This document shows positions 15,104 through 23,058 of a DNA stretch of 23,280 nucleotides, in pieces (position 1 is the first letter of the stretch; every line of letters begins with the position of its first letter). Source of the stretch: Clostridia bacterium (lineage in GTDB: Bacteria > Bacillota > UBA994 > PWPR01). The notes under the pieces are model-generated. The model was not told the DNA's origin and searched no databases. It saw nothing but the letters and a program-made list of their open reading frames with translations. The stretch spans positions 1-23,280 of the forward strand of contig PWPR01000165.1 in NCBI GenBank assembly GCA_003557085.1, in the 5' to 3' direction. The translations under genes were made by a program, and so were the position numbers.

Positions 15104-15109
15104 TATAAT
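15104..15109 (+). promoter_or_regulatory. Possible -10 of the trigger-factor-like gene
   Basis: TATAAT 64 bases before the start codon. No consensus -35 at 17 bp; TTTACA at 15075-15080 is too far upstream. Confidence 0.35.
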
Positions 15110-15172
15110 CAATGTTTTTATGTAATATAAAGAGTGTGTAATAGGAAATTATCAGACAAATAAGGAGTAATT

Positions 15173-16291
15173 ATGAGTAAAAACAAGTTGATTGGCATTG
15201 TTTTATTACTAGTTCTTGCACTTGCAGTAGTAGGATGCAATAGAGATGAAGCAGCAGATAATGGTAATGGATATGAAGACTTTGGTAGAATAGAGTTTGC
15301 ATATAGTGATAATTTAGATGAAGATGGTTTCTGGGAAGGTGTAAATGCTTTAGATTATGTTACTCTTCCAGAGTATTTAAATCTGAGGATATCAGCAGAG
15401 GCTCATAGTGTGTCAGAGGAGTTAATTGATGAGCAGCTATATCATATAGCGCATGATTTTGCTATTGATGAAGAAGTTTATGAACGAGCAGTTGTTGATA
15501 GAGATACTGTCAACATTGATTATGTCGGCAGTATTGACGGAGAAGAGTTTGAGGGTGGAAATACCTTTGGTATGGGAACAGAAGTGACAATTGGTGTAAC
15601 ACAATATATAGATGACTTCTTAGAGCAGTTGATTGGTCGTCAACCTGGAGAAACTTTTGATATAGAGGTCACTTTCCCGGATGATTATTTTAACGAAGAT
15701 TTGAGTGGAAAGGACGCTGTTTTTAATACTACAGTTAACTTTATTCTTGAGCATACACATCCGACAATAGATGATGATTTTGTTAGAGAGAATCTTCAAG
15801 TACATTATGGTGTTTCTACTGTCGCAGAGTTAAGAGCTTTTATAAAAGAAGGTATGCAAGTAACAGCTATAGAAAGCTTTGTAAATGATCATTTATTTGC
15901 AGAGTCACAAGTGTCTGAAATTCCTCAGTCTATGATAGATTACCAAAACAATGCTATGCTCTCTTATTATCAAGATCATGCAGACCAATATGAACTAGAA
16001 TTAGCAGATTTTCTAGAAATGTTTGTTGGTGCTACTAGTATAGAAGAGTTACTTGAAATGACAAGAGAAGAGAATAGCCAAATTGCTAAATATCACTTAT
16101 TAATTCAAGCAGTTGCTGAAGATGCCAGTATTAAGGTTGAGGACGAAGATATAGCACAATTCTTCTTAATCAACTTAGGTATTGTTGATTATAGTGAGTA
16201 TATTGACCACTTTGGGTTGCCATATATAAAACTAAGTGTATTGCAGCAAGTAGTAATAGATCATATAAAAGATAATGCAATACTTGAGTAA
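15173..16291 (+). CDS. Trigger-factor-like peptidyl-prolyl isomerase lipoprotein
   Basis: 372 residues. A lipoprotein signal (hydrophobic 6-20, lipobox AVVGC, Cys22) puts it on the outer face of the membrane. An acidic linker is followed by an FKBP-type domain (about 107-195) that reads like that of trigger factor: DTVNIDYVGSIDGEEFEGG, then ITIG-type strand TIGVTQYIDDFLEQLIG, then TFPDDYFNEDLSGKDAVF. The rest (about 197-372: PTIDDDFVRENL, VSTVAELRAFIKEGM) matches the helical trigger-factor C-terminal domain. The ribosome-binding N-terminal domain is absent. It is probably a folding helper for exported proteins, in the role PrsA plays elsewhere. The usual IPGFE of the active loop is IDDFLE here, so isomerase activity may be weak. 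AAGGAG lies before ATG, and a UUCG terminator follows. Confidence 0.88.
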   Translation: MSKNKLIGIVLLLVLALAVVGCNRDEAADNGNGYEDFGRIEFAYSDNLDEDGFWEGVNALDYVTLPEYLNLRISAEAHSVSEELIDEQLYHIAHDFAIDEEVYERAVVDRDTVNIDYVGSIDGEEFEGGNTFGMGTEVTIGVTQYIDDFLEQLIGRQPGETFDIEVTFPDDYFNEDLSGKDAVFNTTVNFILEHTHPTIDDDFVRENLQVHYGVSTVAELRAFIKEGMQVTAIESFVNDHLFAESQVSEIPQSMIDYQNNAMLSYYQDHADQYELELADFLEMFVGATSIEELLEMTREENSQIAKYHLLIQAVAEDASIKVEDEDIAQFFLINLGIVDYSEYIDHFGLPYIKLSVLQQVVIDHIKDNAILE

Positions 16292-16293
16292 TT

Positions 16294-16319
16294 AAACTAC
16301 CTTCGGGTAGTTTTTTTTT
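16294..16319 (+). terminator. Rho-independent terminator (UUCG tetraloop)
   Basis: AAACTACC (16294-16301) and GGTAGTTT (16306-16313) enclose a TTCG loop, and a run of T follows. It ends the trigger-factor-like gene three bases after its stop. Confidence 0.93.
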
Positions 16320-16334
16320 ATATACAAACAAAGT

Positions 16335-16363
16335 TTGCAAATTAGTAGAGTGAAAAATATACT
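16335..16363 (+). promoter_or_regulatory. Sigma-A-type promoter of the HAD/lipoprotein/patatin run
   Basis: TTGCAA (16335-16340), a 17-bp spacer and TATACT (16358-16363), 46 bases before the start codon of the HAD gene. Confidence 0.65.
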
Positions 16364-16408
16364 TCATGATACAATTAAATAGAAGAGTAATTTAGAGAGG
16401 ATTTTCAT

Positions 16409-17056
16409 ATGCTTAGAAATAGAGAGAAGAAGCTAGTAATTTATGATTTTGACGGTACCTTAGCAGATACAAGAGACATAGCTTATCAAGTTTATCTAGA
16501 GTTGGCTAAAAAACATGACATCAAAATAGTGTCAAAAGAAAAGCTAAGTCAAATAATGGAGCTACCGGTAATAGAAAGATTAAAATATTTCAATGTTCCA
16601 ATAAAAAAAATGCCCAAATATGCAAGAGAAGCTATAAAAAGAATAGGTGACTACATTGACTCAGCAAGTATTTATCCAGGAGTAAAAGAAGTAATCAAAG
16701 AGCTTAACAAACAACAAATACCAATGTATATTGTTTCATCTAATAGCAAGAAAAATATCAAAAGGTTCCTAACCAATAATGAATTAAATTATTTTGAGGG
16801 AATCTATGGAAAAGCATCTCTTTTTGGGAAAGATAGGATTATATCAAGACTAGTTAAAAAGTTAAAGCTGGATAAAGAGAGAGTTTTTTATGTAGGAGAT
16901 GAAGTGAGAGATATTGAAGCTTCAAAAAAAGCAGAGGTGCCAATCATTTCAATTACTTGGGGATATGATAGTGAAAGTATTCTAAAAAATGCAGATCCAG
17001 ATTATCTAGCAAGAGATTTCTACGAAGTAAAAGATATAGTACTAGAGACTATTTAA
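16409..17056 (+). CDS. HAD-superfamily phosphatase (phosphoglycolate-phosphatase-like)
   Basis: 215 residues. Motif I DFDGTLADT (nucleophile Asp13, Asp15), motif II VSSN (Ser110/Ser111), motif III lysine in FGKDR (Lys141), motif IV GDEVRDIEA (Asp164, Asp168). A helical cap lies between motifs I and II (about 20-85). It is cytoplasmic and probably acts on a small phosphorylated metabolite; Gph/PpaX-like in pattern, substrate unproven. AGAGAGG lies 8 bases before ATG 16409. It is the first gene after a good promoter and is followed within 25 bases by the lipoprotein gene, so the two form an operon. Confidence 0.9.
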   Translation: MLRNREKKLVIYDFDGTLADTRDIAYQVYLELAKKHDIKIVSKEKLSQIMELPVIERLKYFNVPIKKMPKYAREAIKRIGDYIDSASIYPGVKEVIKELNKQQIPMYIVSSNSKKNIKRFLTNNELNYFEGIYGKASLFGKDRIISRLVKKLKLDKERVFYVGDEVRDIEASKKAEVPIISITWGYDSESILKNADPDYLARDFYEVKDIVLETI

Positions 17057-17079
17057 ATTATTAAAGGGAGGCTATCTTG

Positions 17080-17802
17080 ATGCTATACAAACCTTTATCT
17101 GTTTTGATTATGGTAACTTTGATATTAACAGGTTGTTTTTCTAGCTATGAGATGATTGACAGTGAAGCAAATATTAAACATGAGGAAGCATTGAGGGTGC
17201 TTGAGTTAAATCAATACATTAATATAAAGGATGCTAAAGACCTTGTTAAGAACTTTTCTTCACTTTCTTGGGAATGGATAATGAGATATGAAGAGCATTA
17301 TGTAGATGCAATTTTTGTTGATTATAAACTATTAGATCAAGCTGAAGATTCTTTAGAGAGTATGTTTAGTTTAACAATGAATAATCAAAGAACTCAGTGG
17401 TGGTTAAATGATAAGGGATATATAATTAAGGGTGAGGTGGAAGGTAAGCTTGTGCCTGAAAAAAACTTAGATTTTACATTCAGTGAGTTTTTTGTAATAG
17501 CTGCTTATCCTTTCTTGATTGCTAATCAAATGAGTTTAGAAAATATTATGAGAAATCAGTTTGAGGATTATAGAGGGAAGTTTCTTGATAAAGATAAAAA
17601 GTCATTAAGTGCAGAGTTCCTAGACATATATTCAATTCAATTAGAAATTGGTCCTCCTGAAAGCTCAAGTGAAAGTTTGCTAAAAATAGAGTTAGTATAT
17701 ACTGATGATTTTCAGTTCATGAGCAGTTGGGAGTGGGATAACCTAATAAGTAAGCAAACTTATGTAGAATTTGAAATTTTAGATTTTCTAGTGAGAAATT
17801 AG
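17080..17802 (+). CDS. Predicted lipoprotein of unknown function
   Basis: 240 residues from ATG 17080, 8 bases after AAGGGAGG; a TTG at 17077 is in frame. Signal MLYKPLSVLIMVTLILTGC with lipobox LTGC and Cys19 predicts a lipid-anchored surface protein. The mature part is mixed acidic sequence with many aromatic residues (SSLSWEWIMRYEEHY, QWWLNDKGYIIKGE) and a hydrophobic patch FFVIAAYPFLI near residue 150. I do not recognise the family. It follows the HAD gene closely and is separated from the next gene by 100 bases containing overlapping hairpins. Confidence 0.8.
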   Translation: MLYKPLSVLIMVTLILTGCFSSYEMIDSEANIKHEEALRVLELNQYINIKDAKDLVKNFSSLSWEWIMRYEEHYVDAIFVDYKLLDQAEDSLESMFSLTMNNQRTQWWLNDKGYIIKGEVEGKLVPEKNLDFTFSEFFVIAAYPFLIANQMSLENIMRNQFEDYRGKFLDKDKKSLSAEFLDIYSIQLEIGPPESSSESLLKIELVYTDDFQFMSSWEWDNLISKQTYVEFEILDFLVRN

Positions 17803-17810
17803 CATTGCTT

Positions 17811-17855
17811 AAGTTCAACTATTTTGGAAAATAGTTGAAATAAGTGGAACTTATT
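17811..17855 (+). other. Overlapping hairpins between the lipoprotein and anchored-protein genes
   Basis: TTCAACTATTT (17814-17824) pairs with AAATAGTTGAA (17829-17839). Next to it AATAAGT (17839-17845) pairs with ACTTATT (17849-17855). AAGTTC (17811-17816) can also pair with GAACTT (17847-17852). No T-run follows, so this is probably an internal processing or attenuation site rather than a full terminator. Confidence 0.5.
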
Positions 17856-17902
17856 AAATCATATGACTGTCTTAAGTACTAATAATTTATTAGGAGGTTC
17901 TC

Positions 17903-18406
17903 ATGAAAAGAGATAAAGAAGTAACTGAGCATGAAGCTCTATATAAAATGCGCTATGGTTTTTATCTTTTATTAGCTATACCAGTATTAGCCTTGTTAGT
18001 AGTATTCTTCTATAATAGAGGAGTAAATGTAGAAGCAGTAAGACTTGACTCAGTAGCAGAGGTTCCACAAGATGTTTTTGAACAACTTGATGATATTGTT
18101 TTATCGCATAAGGCTTATGTATATAATGATCCTTCACTAGATGAAATATATCTAGTTATAAGTGGAGGAGAAGAGTATGGCGATGATTTTGGCCTAACAG
18201 TATATGGATCGCCAGAGTATCAAAAAAGAGATAACCTTGGTGTTATAAATATAGAACTGAGAGAATCTGTAGCAAGACAAAATGAGTTTCATGATATATA
18301 TGAGTATCCAGTTGAAATTATTAGAATCACAAAAGTGGGTAATAGTGATATAATAGGAGATGTCACCTTTGGGGAGGATAAATTAGAAATAGTAAAGCTG
18401 GGATAA
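17903..18406 (+). CDS. Membrane-anchored protein of unknown function
   Basis: 167 residues: a cytoplasmic N-terminus of about 17 residues, one membrane helix (about 18-37) and an extracellular domain of about 125 residues with strands such as DEIYLVISGGEEYGD and NLGVINIELRES. The layout loosely recalls PrcB-type C-terminal domains, but I cannot support that call. A perfect AGGAGG lies 5 bases before ATG. The stop is only 3 bases before the start of the patatin-like gene, so the two are tightly coupled and may act together at the membrane. Confidence 0.8.
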   Translation: MKRDKEVTEHEALYKMRYGFYLLLAIPVLALLVVFFYNRGVNVEAVRLDSVAEVPQDVFEQLDDIVLSHKAYVYNDPSLDEIYLVISGGEEYGDDFGLTVYGSPEYQKRDNLGVINIELRESVARQNEFHDIYEYPVEIIRITKVGNSDIIGDVTFGEDKLEIVKLG

Positions 18407-18409
18407 TAT

Positions 18410-19285
18410 ATGAAACTGAATAGCAATATACTAGATACAGCATTAATAATTGAAGGTGGAGGTATGAGATGTAGTTATACTGCAGGGATTATTTCTAAGT
18501 TAGTTGAAGAAAATGTCTTTTTCAATTATGTAGCAGGAGTATCAGCTGGAGCTAGTAATAGCGTTAACTATTTATCAAGAGATATTGATAGAATAAAGAA
18601 GTCTTTTGTCGATATAGTATTAGATAAAAATTTTGGAGGTTGGATGTCTTTTTTCAAGGGAGAAGGGTTCTTCAGGTCAAAATATATATATGAAGAAACT
18701 CCATTAAAGGGAGGTACTTTACCGTTTGATTTTGAGAAATTCACTAATAATTCTGCTATTTTAAAATTAGGTGCTTTTGATAGAGATTTGGGAGATGTAA
18801 CATATTTTTCGAAAGATGATATAAAGACAATGAATGATTTAATGAAAATTGTTAGAGCTTCATCGACTTTACCATTTTTCATGCCTCAAACATATTTTAA
18901 AGGCAGGTATTATTTAGATGGAGGTCTGGGGGGAGGAATTCCACTAGATGTTGCCATAGAAGACGGATACAATAAATTCTTTGTTATTTTGAGTCGGCCA
19001 AAGGGCTATAGGAAACTTCCTTATAAGAATAAATTTATTGTTAAGGCATATTATCATAAGTACAAGCATGTAGCAGATGCGATAATTAACCGACATATCA
19101 AATATAATAAAACCTTGGAACATTTAGAAAAGCTCCAAGATAGTAAAAGGGCTCTTATTGTGTATCCAGAAAGTATGTCAGTTGACTCAAATGAAAGAGA
19201 TTTTGATAAGCTTAACAAAAATTATGAGTATGGCTATGAACAGGCAGCTAGAGATATTACAAGATGGAAAGAGTTTCTTTATTAA
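18410..19285 (+). CDS. Patatin-like phospholipase
   Basis: 291 residues. Patatin fold with the glycine-rich oxyanion segment EGGGMRCSYTAGI (15-27), nucleophile elbow GVSAG (Ser45) and the catalytic Asp in YLDGGLGGGIP (Asp170): a complete Ser-Asp dyad. No signal peptide, so it acts from the cytoplasm, probably on membrane lipids or acyl esters. The length and the C-terminal helical part (about 200-291) fit the bacterial YjjU/RssA-like group. The start lies 3 bases after the stop of the anchored protein, with GGGAT as a weak ribosome site, consistent with translational coupling. No symbol is given because several patatin paralogues are usual in such genomes. Confidence 0.92.
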   Translation: MKLNSNILDTALIIEGGGMRCSYTAGIISKLVEENVFFNYVAGVSAGASNSVNYLSRDIDRIKKSFVDIVLDKNFGGWMSFFKGEGFFRSKYIYEETPLKGGTLPFDFEKFTNNSAILKLGAFDRDLGDVTYFSKDDIKTMNDLMKIVRASSTLPFFMPQTYFKGRYYLDGGLGGGIPLDVAIEDGYNKFFVILSRPKGYRKLPYKNKFIVKAYYHKYKHVADAIINRHIKYNKTLEHLEKLQDSKRALIVYPESMSVDSNERDFDKLNKNYEYGYEQAARDITRWKEFLY

Positions 19286-19297
19286 AAGGATAGAATT

Positions 19298-19681
19298 ATG
19301 AAAAAAATAATATTGGTTTTGTTAATTATATTAGGAGTTGGCATATATCAACTAAATACAACAAGTTTTGAGGCACTTTCATTTGAGTTGACAGAAGATG
19401 CTAATGAGTATGAAGTGTTTATTCTAGATATAGAGGAGAATGTTACAATAATAGTTAGGCTGGATGAAAAACCAGAAGCTTATAATCATAGCAGTTTGGC
19501 TCTATTTTTGCCATGTGGAGAAGAAGTGAACTGGGACAAGTCATACCAACTTACTAATCAAAATTTAGAATATAAAACACAGATTTCAGGAGTTTATAGA
19601 TTAAAACTTATTACACAGCCAATAGTAGGACATAGTGGAGGAACATATCCTCAAATAGAAGTAAATTGGCTATTAAAATAA
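19298..19681 (+). CDS. Small exported protein of unknown function
   Basis: 127 residues. MKK and a hydrophobic stretch (4-17) give a signal peptide or anchor. The remainder is beta-rich (YEVFILDIEENVTIIVRLDE, then QISGVYRLKLIT), resembling a small jelly-roll or pre-peptidase-C-like domain in pattern only. It starts 12 bases after the patatin stop with AAAAGGAT as ribosome site and is the last gene of the run before a terminator. I do not recognise the family. Confidence 0.75.
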   Translation: MKKIILVLLIILGVGIYQLNTTSFEALSFELTEDANEYEVFILDIEENVTIIVRLDEKPEAYNHSSLALFLPCGEEVNWDKSYQLTNQNLEYKTQISGVYRLKLITQPIVGHSGGTYPQIEVNWLLK

Positions 19682-19693
19682 TATGAAAAAGAA

Positions 19694-19740
19694 AGACCTT
19701 TGAGAGTAAGATAAATAATCTACTCTCAAGGGTCTCTTTT
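19694..19740. terminator. Bidirectional terminator between convergent genes
   Basis: A 15-bp stem (19694-19708 with 19721-19735, one G-U pair) and a 12-base loop. T-rich sequence follows on the plus strand (CTTTT) and on the minus strand (complement of the A-rich 19685-19693), so it can end both the patatin run and the sigma-2-like gene. Confidence 0.85.
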
Positions 19741-19755
19741 ACATCAGTGTTTAAA

Positions 19756-21264
19756 CTATTCTTTAGTAAGTTCATATATTGCAAAAAAACCTCTGTTTGT
19801 TACTGAGTAAACATAGTAAGTATCATCAAATCCAGTTATAGCTAAGTCAGCCATGTGGTAACTTCTATCTAGTACATAGGCTTCTATAGGTGTTTTAGTC
19901 ATATCATATACTACATTATATCGAAACACCTTGCCTTGGGTGAAAGTTTGCGTTGGTAATAAAAACATTTTTCCATCTTTGCTTATACTTGCGCTAGGTC
20001 TTTGCAATGAATGAAAAATAGTATCTCTAATATCCACTACTCCTATGCCTTCATCCCGACAGATTATCTCAAAGCCACTATACTCATCACCTTCAATAGC
20101 TATTATAATAAAATTATCATTATGCTCAATCTGAAACCTATGCTGTGCATAATTGTTAGCTAAATCCATCTCTTTCATATAAGAAAAGTACTGAAGTTTT
20201 GTTTGTAAATAAGGCTCTCCAAACTTATATATGACTAAATTTCCTTCTAAATCTATAGTTAAAAAATCATTTTCAATGAAAGATGCGATACTGTAGTCAT
20301 CATGATTAAGATATTCACTATAGCCTAAAGTTTGTAAATCAGTTTCTGTAATGAAGTCTCCATTGTCTAACAACATAAAAATTTCTTGTGATGTTTTTTG
20401 TATTAGAGAAAAGTCTTTAGTGCTGTAAATTTTATAATATCCATTGTTCTGAATAGCAAAGTATTGATAATCATCAGAAAATTTTCGGATGTTACTTAGT
20501 TCTATTTCTTCTTCTAAATACCCATTAAAGCTATATCTGTATAGTTTGGCTCTATCATGAAATATTAAAGATTCCTTGCTGCCTTTGATTAGAAAAGATT
20601 TAGTATCATCTATCGAAAATGTGCTAATAGGCTCATTGAACTTAAAAATCTGATAATATGAATTATTATCATGATCTAAAGCTTTAATTATAAAGTGTTT
20701 CTCGTCAATAATATCCATGCTTTGATATCTATTAAAAGTCTGAGTCCCGGTGTTAGCATATTCCATATAGTTTTTCTCATACACAATAGATGGTTTATTA
20801 TTAGCATCCACTATGGTTCCTATTGGGTAAAAATTCTCATTAGATGATACATTCAATATATAGGTAACTGCAAAAGCTATCATAATTAAGAAAGCAGGTA
20901 CTGCAAGAATGAATGTTCTTCTTTTTTTAAATTTTTCTTTAGCAGATAAGTTCATTAAGACTTTTCGCATTACTAAAGAAGGAACTTTATCGTTTTGCTC
21001 AAGATAATTATCATCAAGGTCGATTTTATACTCGTCAGCTAACTTGATTAAATTATTAGTGACAAAGATTTCAGCATTTTGCCAAAACCTATATTTCTGA
21101 ATTTTCTTAAAAAGTTTACTAAATATGTTAATGGTTGCTCTGCTAGCATCTTCCTCGTTCATATTCTTTCTAGCAGATAAGTAGACCATACTTAAATATT
21201 TCTCTAAGAGATTAACAAATAATTGTATTTCTCCACGTTTGATTCTTGTCAATATCTCTTTCAT
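19756..21264 (-). CDS. Sigma-70 region-2-like/TM/propeller-like membrane protein, paralogue A
   Basis: 502 residues from ATG 21264 (AGAGGAG 5 bases upstream). An upstream ATG at 21288 is in frame but precedes that site, and the neighbouring paralogue also starts MKE. Residues 1-82 follow the pattern of an ECF sigma region 2: IKRGEIQLFVNLLEKYLSMV, ASRATINIFSKLFKKIQKYR, FWQNAEIFV. The D-L-x-Q core-binding signature of region 2.2 is replaced by R-A-T-I, and no region 4 is present. A short basic segment is followed by one membrane helix (about 118-140) and about 360 extracellular residues rich in beta strands, with repeated turns such as DYQYFAIQNNGYYKIYSTKD, resembling a propeller. Best read as a one-piece surface sensor with a sigma-derived cytoplasmic domain; function unknown. 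It has its own promoter and terminator. Confidence 0.85.
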   Translation of the reverse strand: MKEILTRIKRGEIQLFVNLLEKYLSMVYLSARKNMNEEDASRATINIFSKLFKKIQKYRFWQNAEIFVTNNLIKLADEYKIDLDDNYLEQNDKVPSLVMRKVLMNLSAKEKFKKRRTFILAVPAFLIMIAFAVTYILNVSSNENFYPIGTIVDANNKPSIVYEKNYMEYANTGTQTFNRYQSMDIIDEKHFIIKALDHDNNSYYQIFKFNEPISTFSIDDTKSFLIKGSKESLIFHDRAKLYRYSFNGYLEEEIELSNIRKFSDDYQYFAIQNNGYYKIYSTKDFSLIQKTSQEIFMLLDNGDFITETDLQTLGYSEYLNHDDYSIASFIENDFLTIDLEGNLVIYKFGEPYLQTKLQYFSYMKEMDLANNYAQHRFQIEHNDNFIIIAIEGDEYSGFEIICRDEGIGVVDIRDTIFHSLQRPSASISKDGKMFLLPTQTFTQGKVFRYNVVYDMTKTPIEAYVLDRSYHMADLAITGFDDTYYVYSVTNRGFFAIYELTKE

Positions 21265-21317
21265 AAAAACTCCTCTTTCAATATACATATTTTAGACAGT
21301 TGACTAATTATATAAAT

Positions 21318-21347
21318 AGTATATCATGCAATGAAATTCGATGTCTA
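21318..21347 (-). promoter_or_regulatory. Promoter of paralogue A, conserved with paralogue B
   Basis: Minus strand: TAGACA (21347-21342), an 18-bp spacer and TATACT (21323-21318). The bases around the -35 (TTTTCTATAGACATCGAA) are the same before paralogue B. Confidence 0.7.
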
Positions 21348-21470
21348 TAGAAAACCATTAGTTTTAGAAAAGTCTTCAATTTTTTCAAATGAACATGCTA
21401 AGTATAAGTACAAATCTTTCGATTAGCTTTATTAAGCTTTCTATAAATTTTATATTGGGAAAAATTAAAA

Positions 21471-21501
21471 TTAAAAAAAACAACCCCCAATAAATTGAGG
21501 G
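21471..21501 (-). terminator. Rho-independent terminator of paralogue B
   Basis: Minus strand: CCCTCAA (21501-21495) pairs with TTGGGGG (21490-21484) around a TTTA loop with one G-U pair, and a long T-rich tract follows. Confidence 0.85.
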
Positions 21502-21522
21502 CTAAATCATCCTTAAGTATAA

Positions 21523-23025
21523 TTACCTTAATACTTCAAATATTTTAAAAACTCCACCATTATCAATTGTGTAGACATAATAAATATCATTTGATCCGGT
21601 GATAGCTAACTCTCTCATTGTAAATCCTCTGTCTAAAACATGAGCTTCAAGTGGAGTCTTTGTTAAATCGTAAACCACATTGTATCGAAACAGTCTATTC
21701 CAGATGAACGTTTGAGTTGGTAATAAAAACATTGATCTGTCATTACTTATGCTTGCTCCTGGCCTTTGCCTAGACAGTAGTAAGGTGTCTCTTATATCAA
21801 TTGCTCCAGTGCCAGTCTTACGACAAATTAGCTCAAAACCACTATATTCTTCGCCTTCTATAGCAATAATAATAAAACTGTCATTGTAATTAATCTGAAA
21901 AGAGTGGTTAGTATAGTCATTATATAAATCCATATCTTGCATGTAAGTAAAATACTGAAGCGGAGTGGTTAGATGAGCTTCCCCATAGTGATATATAGTC
22001 AAAGTGCCTTCATTATCTATAGTTAAAAACTCATTCTCTATAAAAGTTGCTACATTATAGTCATAATTATTAATGTATTGATCATATCCATATTTTACTA
22101 AATCATCTTTTGATATAATGGCGCCAATATTTGATAGTATTGAGATTTCTGAAGAAGTTTCCTCTATAATAGAGAAATCTTTTAAATCATATATAATATA
22201 ATAGCCATTTTTCTCAACTGCTACATATTTTTTGTTAGCAGAAAAAATGTGATTATTAGTAAGGAGTAGCCTATCAATTAACCTACCTTCAAAATCATAG
22301 CTATAAACATATTCTTTATCATAGAACTTTAGTGATTTGTCATTTCCAGCGGTTAAGAAAATCAGATTATCTTCTAATCTAAAAGTGTTAACAAGCTTTT
22401 CATGTTTATAGATCTCATAATAAACATCATTTTCAGTATCAAAAGCTTTTACTAAGAGATGTTTGTCATCAACTGCTATCATATTTTGAAAACTTATAAA
22501 CTCATGTCCTTTGTTAATGGACCTATAACTTTTAGAATATACAAGATTTGGTTGATTAGTAGCTTCTATTATTGTGCCAATTGGATAAAAATCAACACTA
22601 GAGGACACGTTTAAGATAAAGGTAACAGTAAAAGCAACCATTAATAAAAATGCAGGAACAGCAATAGCGATAGTTCTTTTTTTCTTTGATTTCTGCTTAG
22701 CTGATAAATTCATTAGTACTTTTCTCATAACATATGAAGGTACTTCATTATTTTTACCAAAGTGAACTTTATTCAAACTAATCTTATACTCCTTAGCTAG
22801 TTTTTCAAAGCTACTTGTGAGAAAATCTTCAGCATCTTGCCAAAACTTATAGTTCTGGATCCTTCCAAACAGTTTGGTAAAAATATCTATAGTGATTCTA
22901 CTAGCAGTTTCATCACTTGTAACACTTTCTAAAGCAGATAAATAAATCATACTTAAGTACTCATCTAAGATATTAACAAATAATTGGATTTGGCCAAGCT
23001 TTATACGTCTTAATGTTTCTTTCAT
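21523..23025 (-). CDS. Sigma-70 region-2-like/TM/propeller-like membrane protein, paralogue B
   Basis: 500 residues, the same architecture as paralogue A over the whole length. The sigma region-2-like N-terminus (1-82) has IKLGQIQLFVNILDEYLSMI, ASRITIDIFTKLFGRIQNYK and FWQDAEDFL. A conserved linker VMRKVLMNLSAK (99-110) leads to the membrane helix (about 119-140) and an extracellular beta-rich domain. Region 2.2 is degenerate in the same way (R-I-T-I). The two copies are most alike in FWQxAE, VMRKVLMNLSAK, FIIIAIEGxEYSGFE and FLLPTQTF, so these positions are probably functional. AGAGAGG lies 6 bases before ATG 23025. The gene has its own promoter, partly flanked by an inverted repeat, and its own terminator, so the tandem copies can be expressed separately. 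Confidence 0.86.
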   Translation of the reverse strand: MKETLRRIKLGQIQLFVNILDEYLSMIYLSALESVTSDETASRITIDIFTKLFGRIQNYKFWQDAEDFLTSSFEKLAKEYKISLNKVHFGKNNEVPSYVMRKVLMNLSAKQKSKKKRTIAIAVPAFLLMVAFTVTFILNVSSSVDFYPIGTIIEATNQPNLVYSKSYRSINKGHEFISFQNMIAVDDKHLLVKAFDTENDVYYEIYKHEKLVNTFRLEDNLIFLTAGNDKSLKFYDKEYVYSYDFEGRLIDRLLLTNNHIFSANKKYVAVEKNGYYIIYDLKDFSIIEETSSEISILSNIGAIISKDDLVKYGYDQYINNYDYNVATFIENEFLTIDNEGTLTIYHYGEAHLTTPLQYFTYMQDMDLYNDYTNHSFQINYNDSFIIIAIEGEEYSGFELICRKTGTGAIDIRDTLLLSRQRPGASISNDRSMFLLPTQTFIWNRLFRYNVVYDLTKTPLEAHVLDRGFTMRELAITGSNDIYYVYTIDNGGVFKIFEVLR

Positions 23026-23058
23026 AATTTTCCTCTCTTAAAAACAATATTAGATAGT

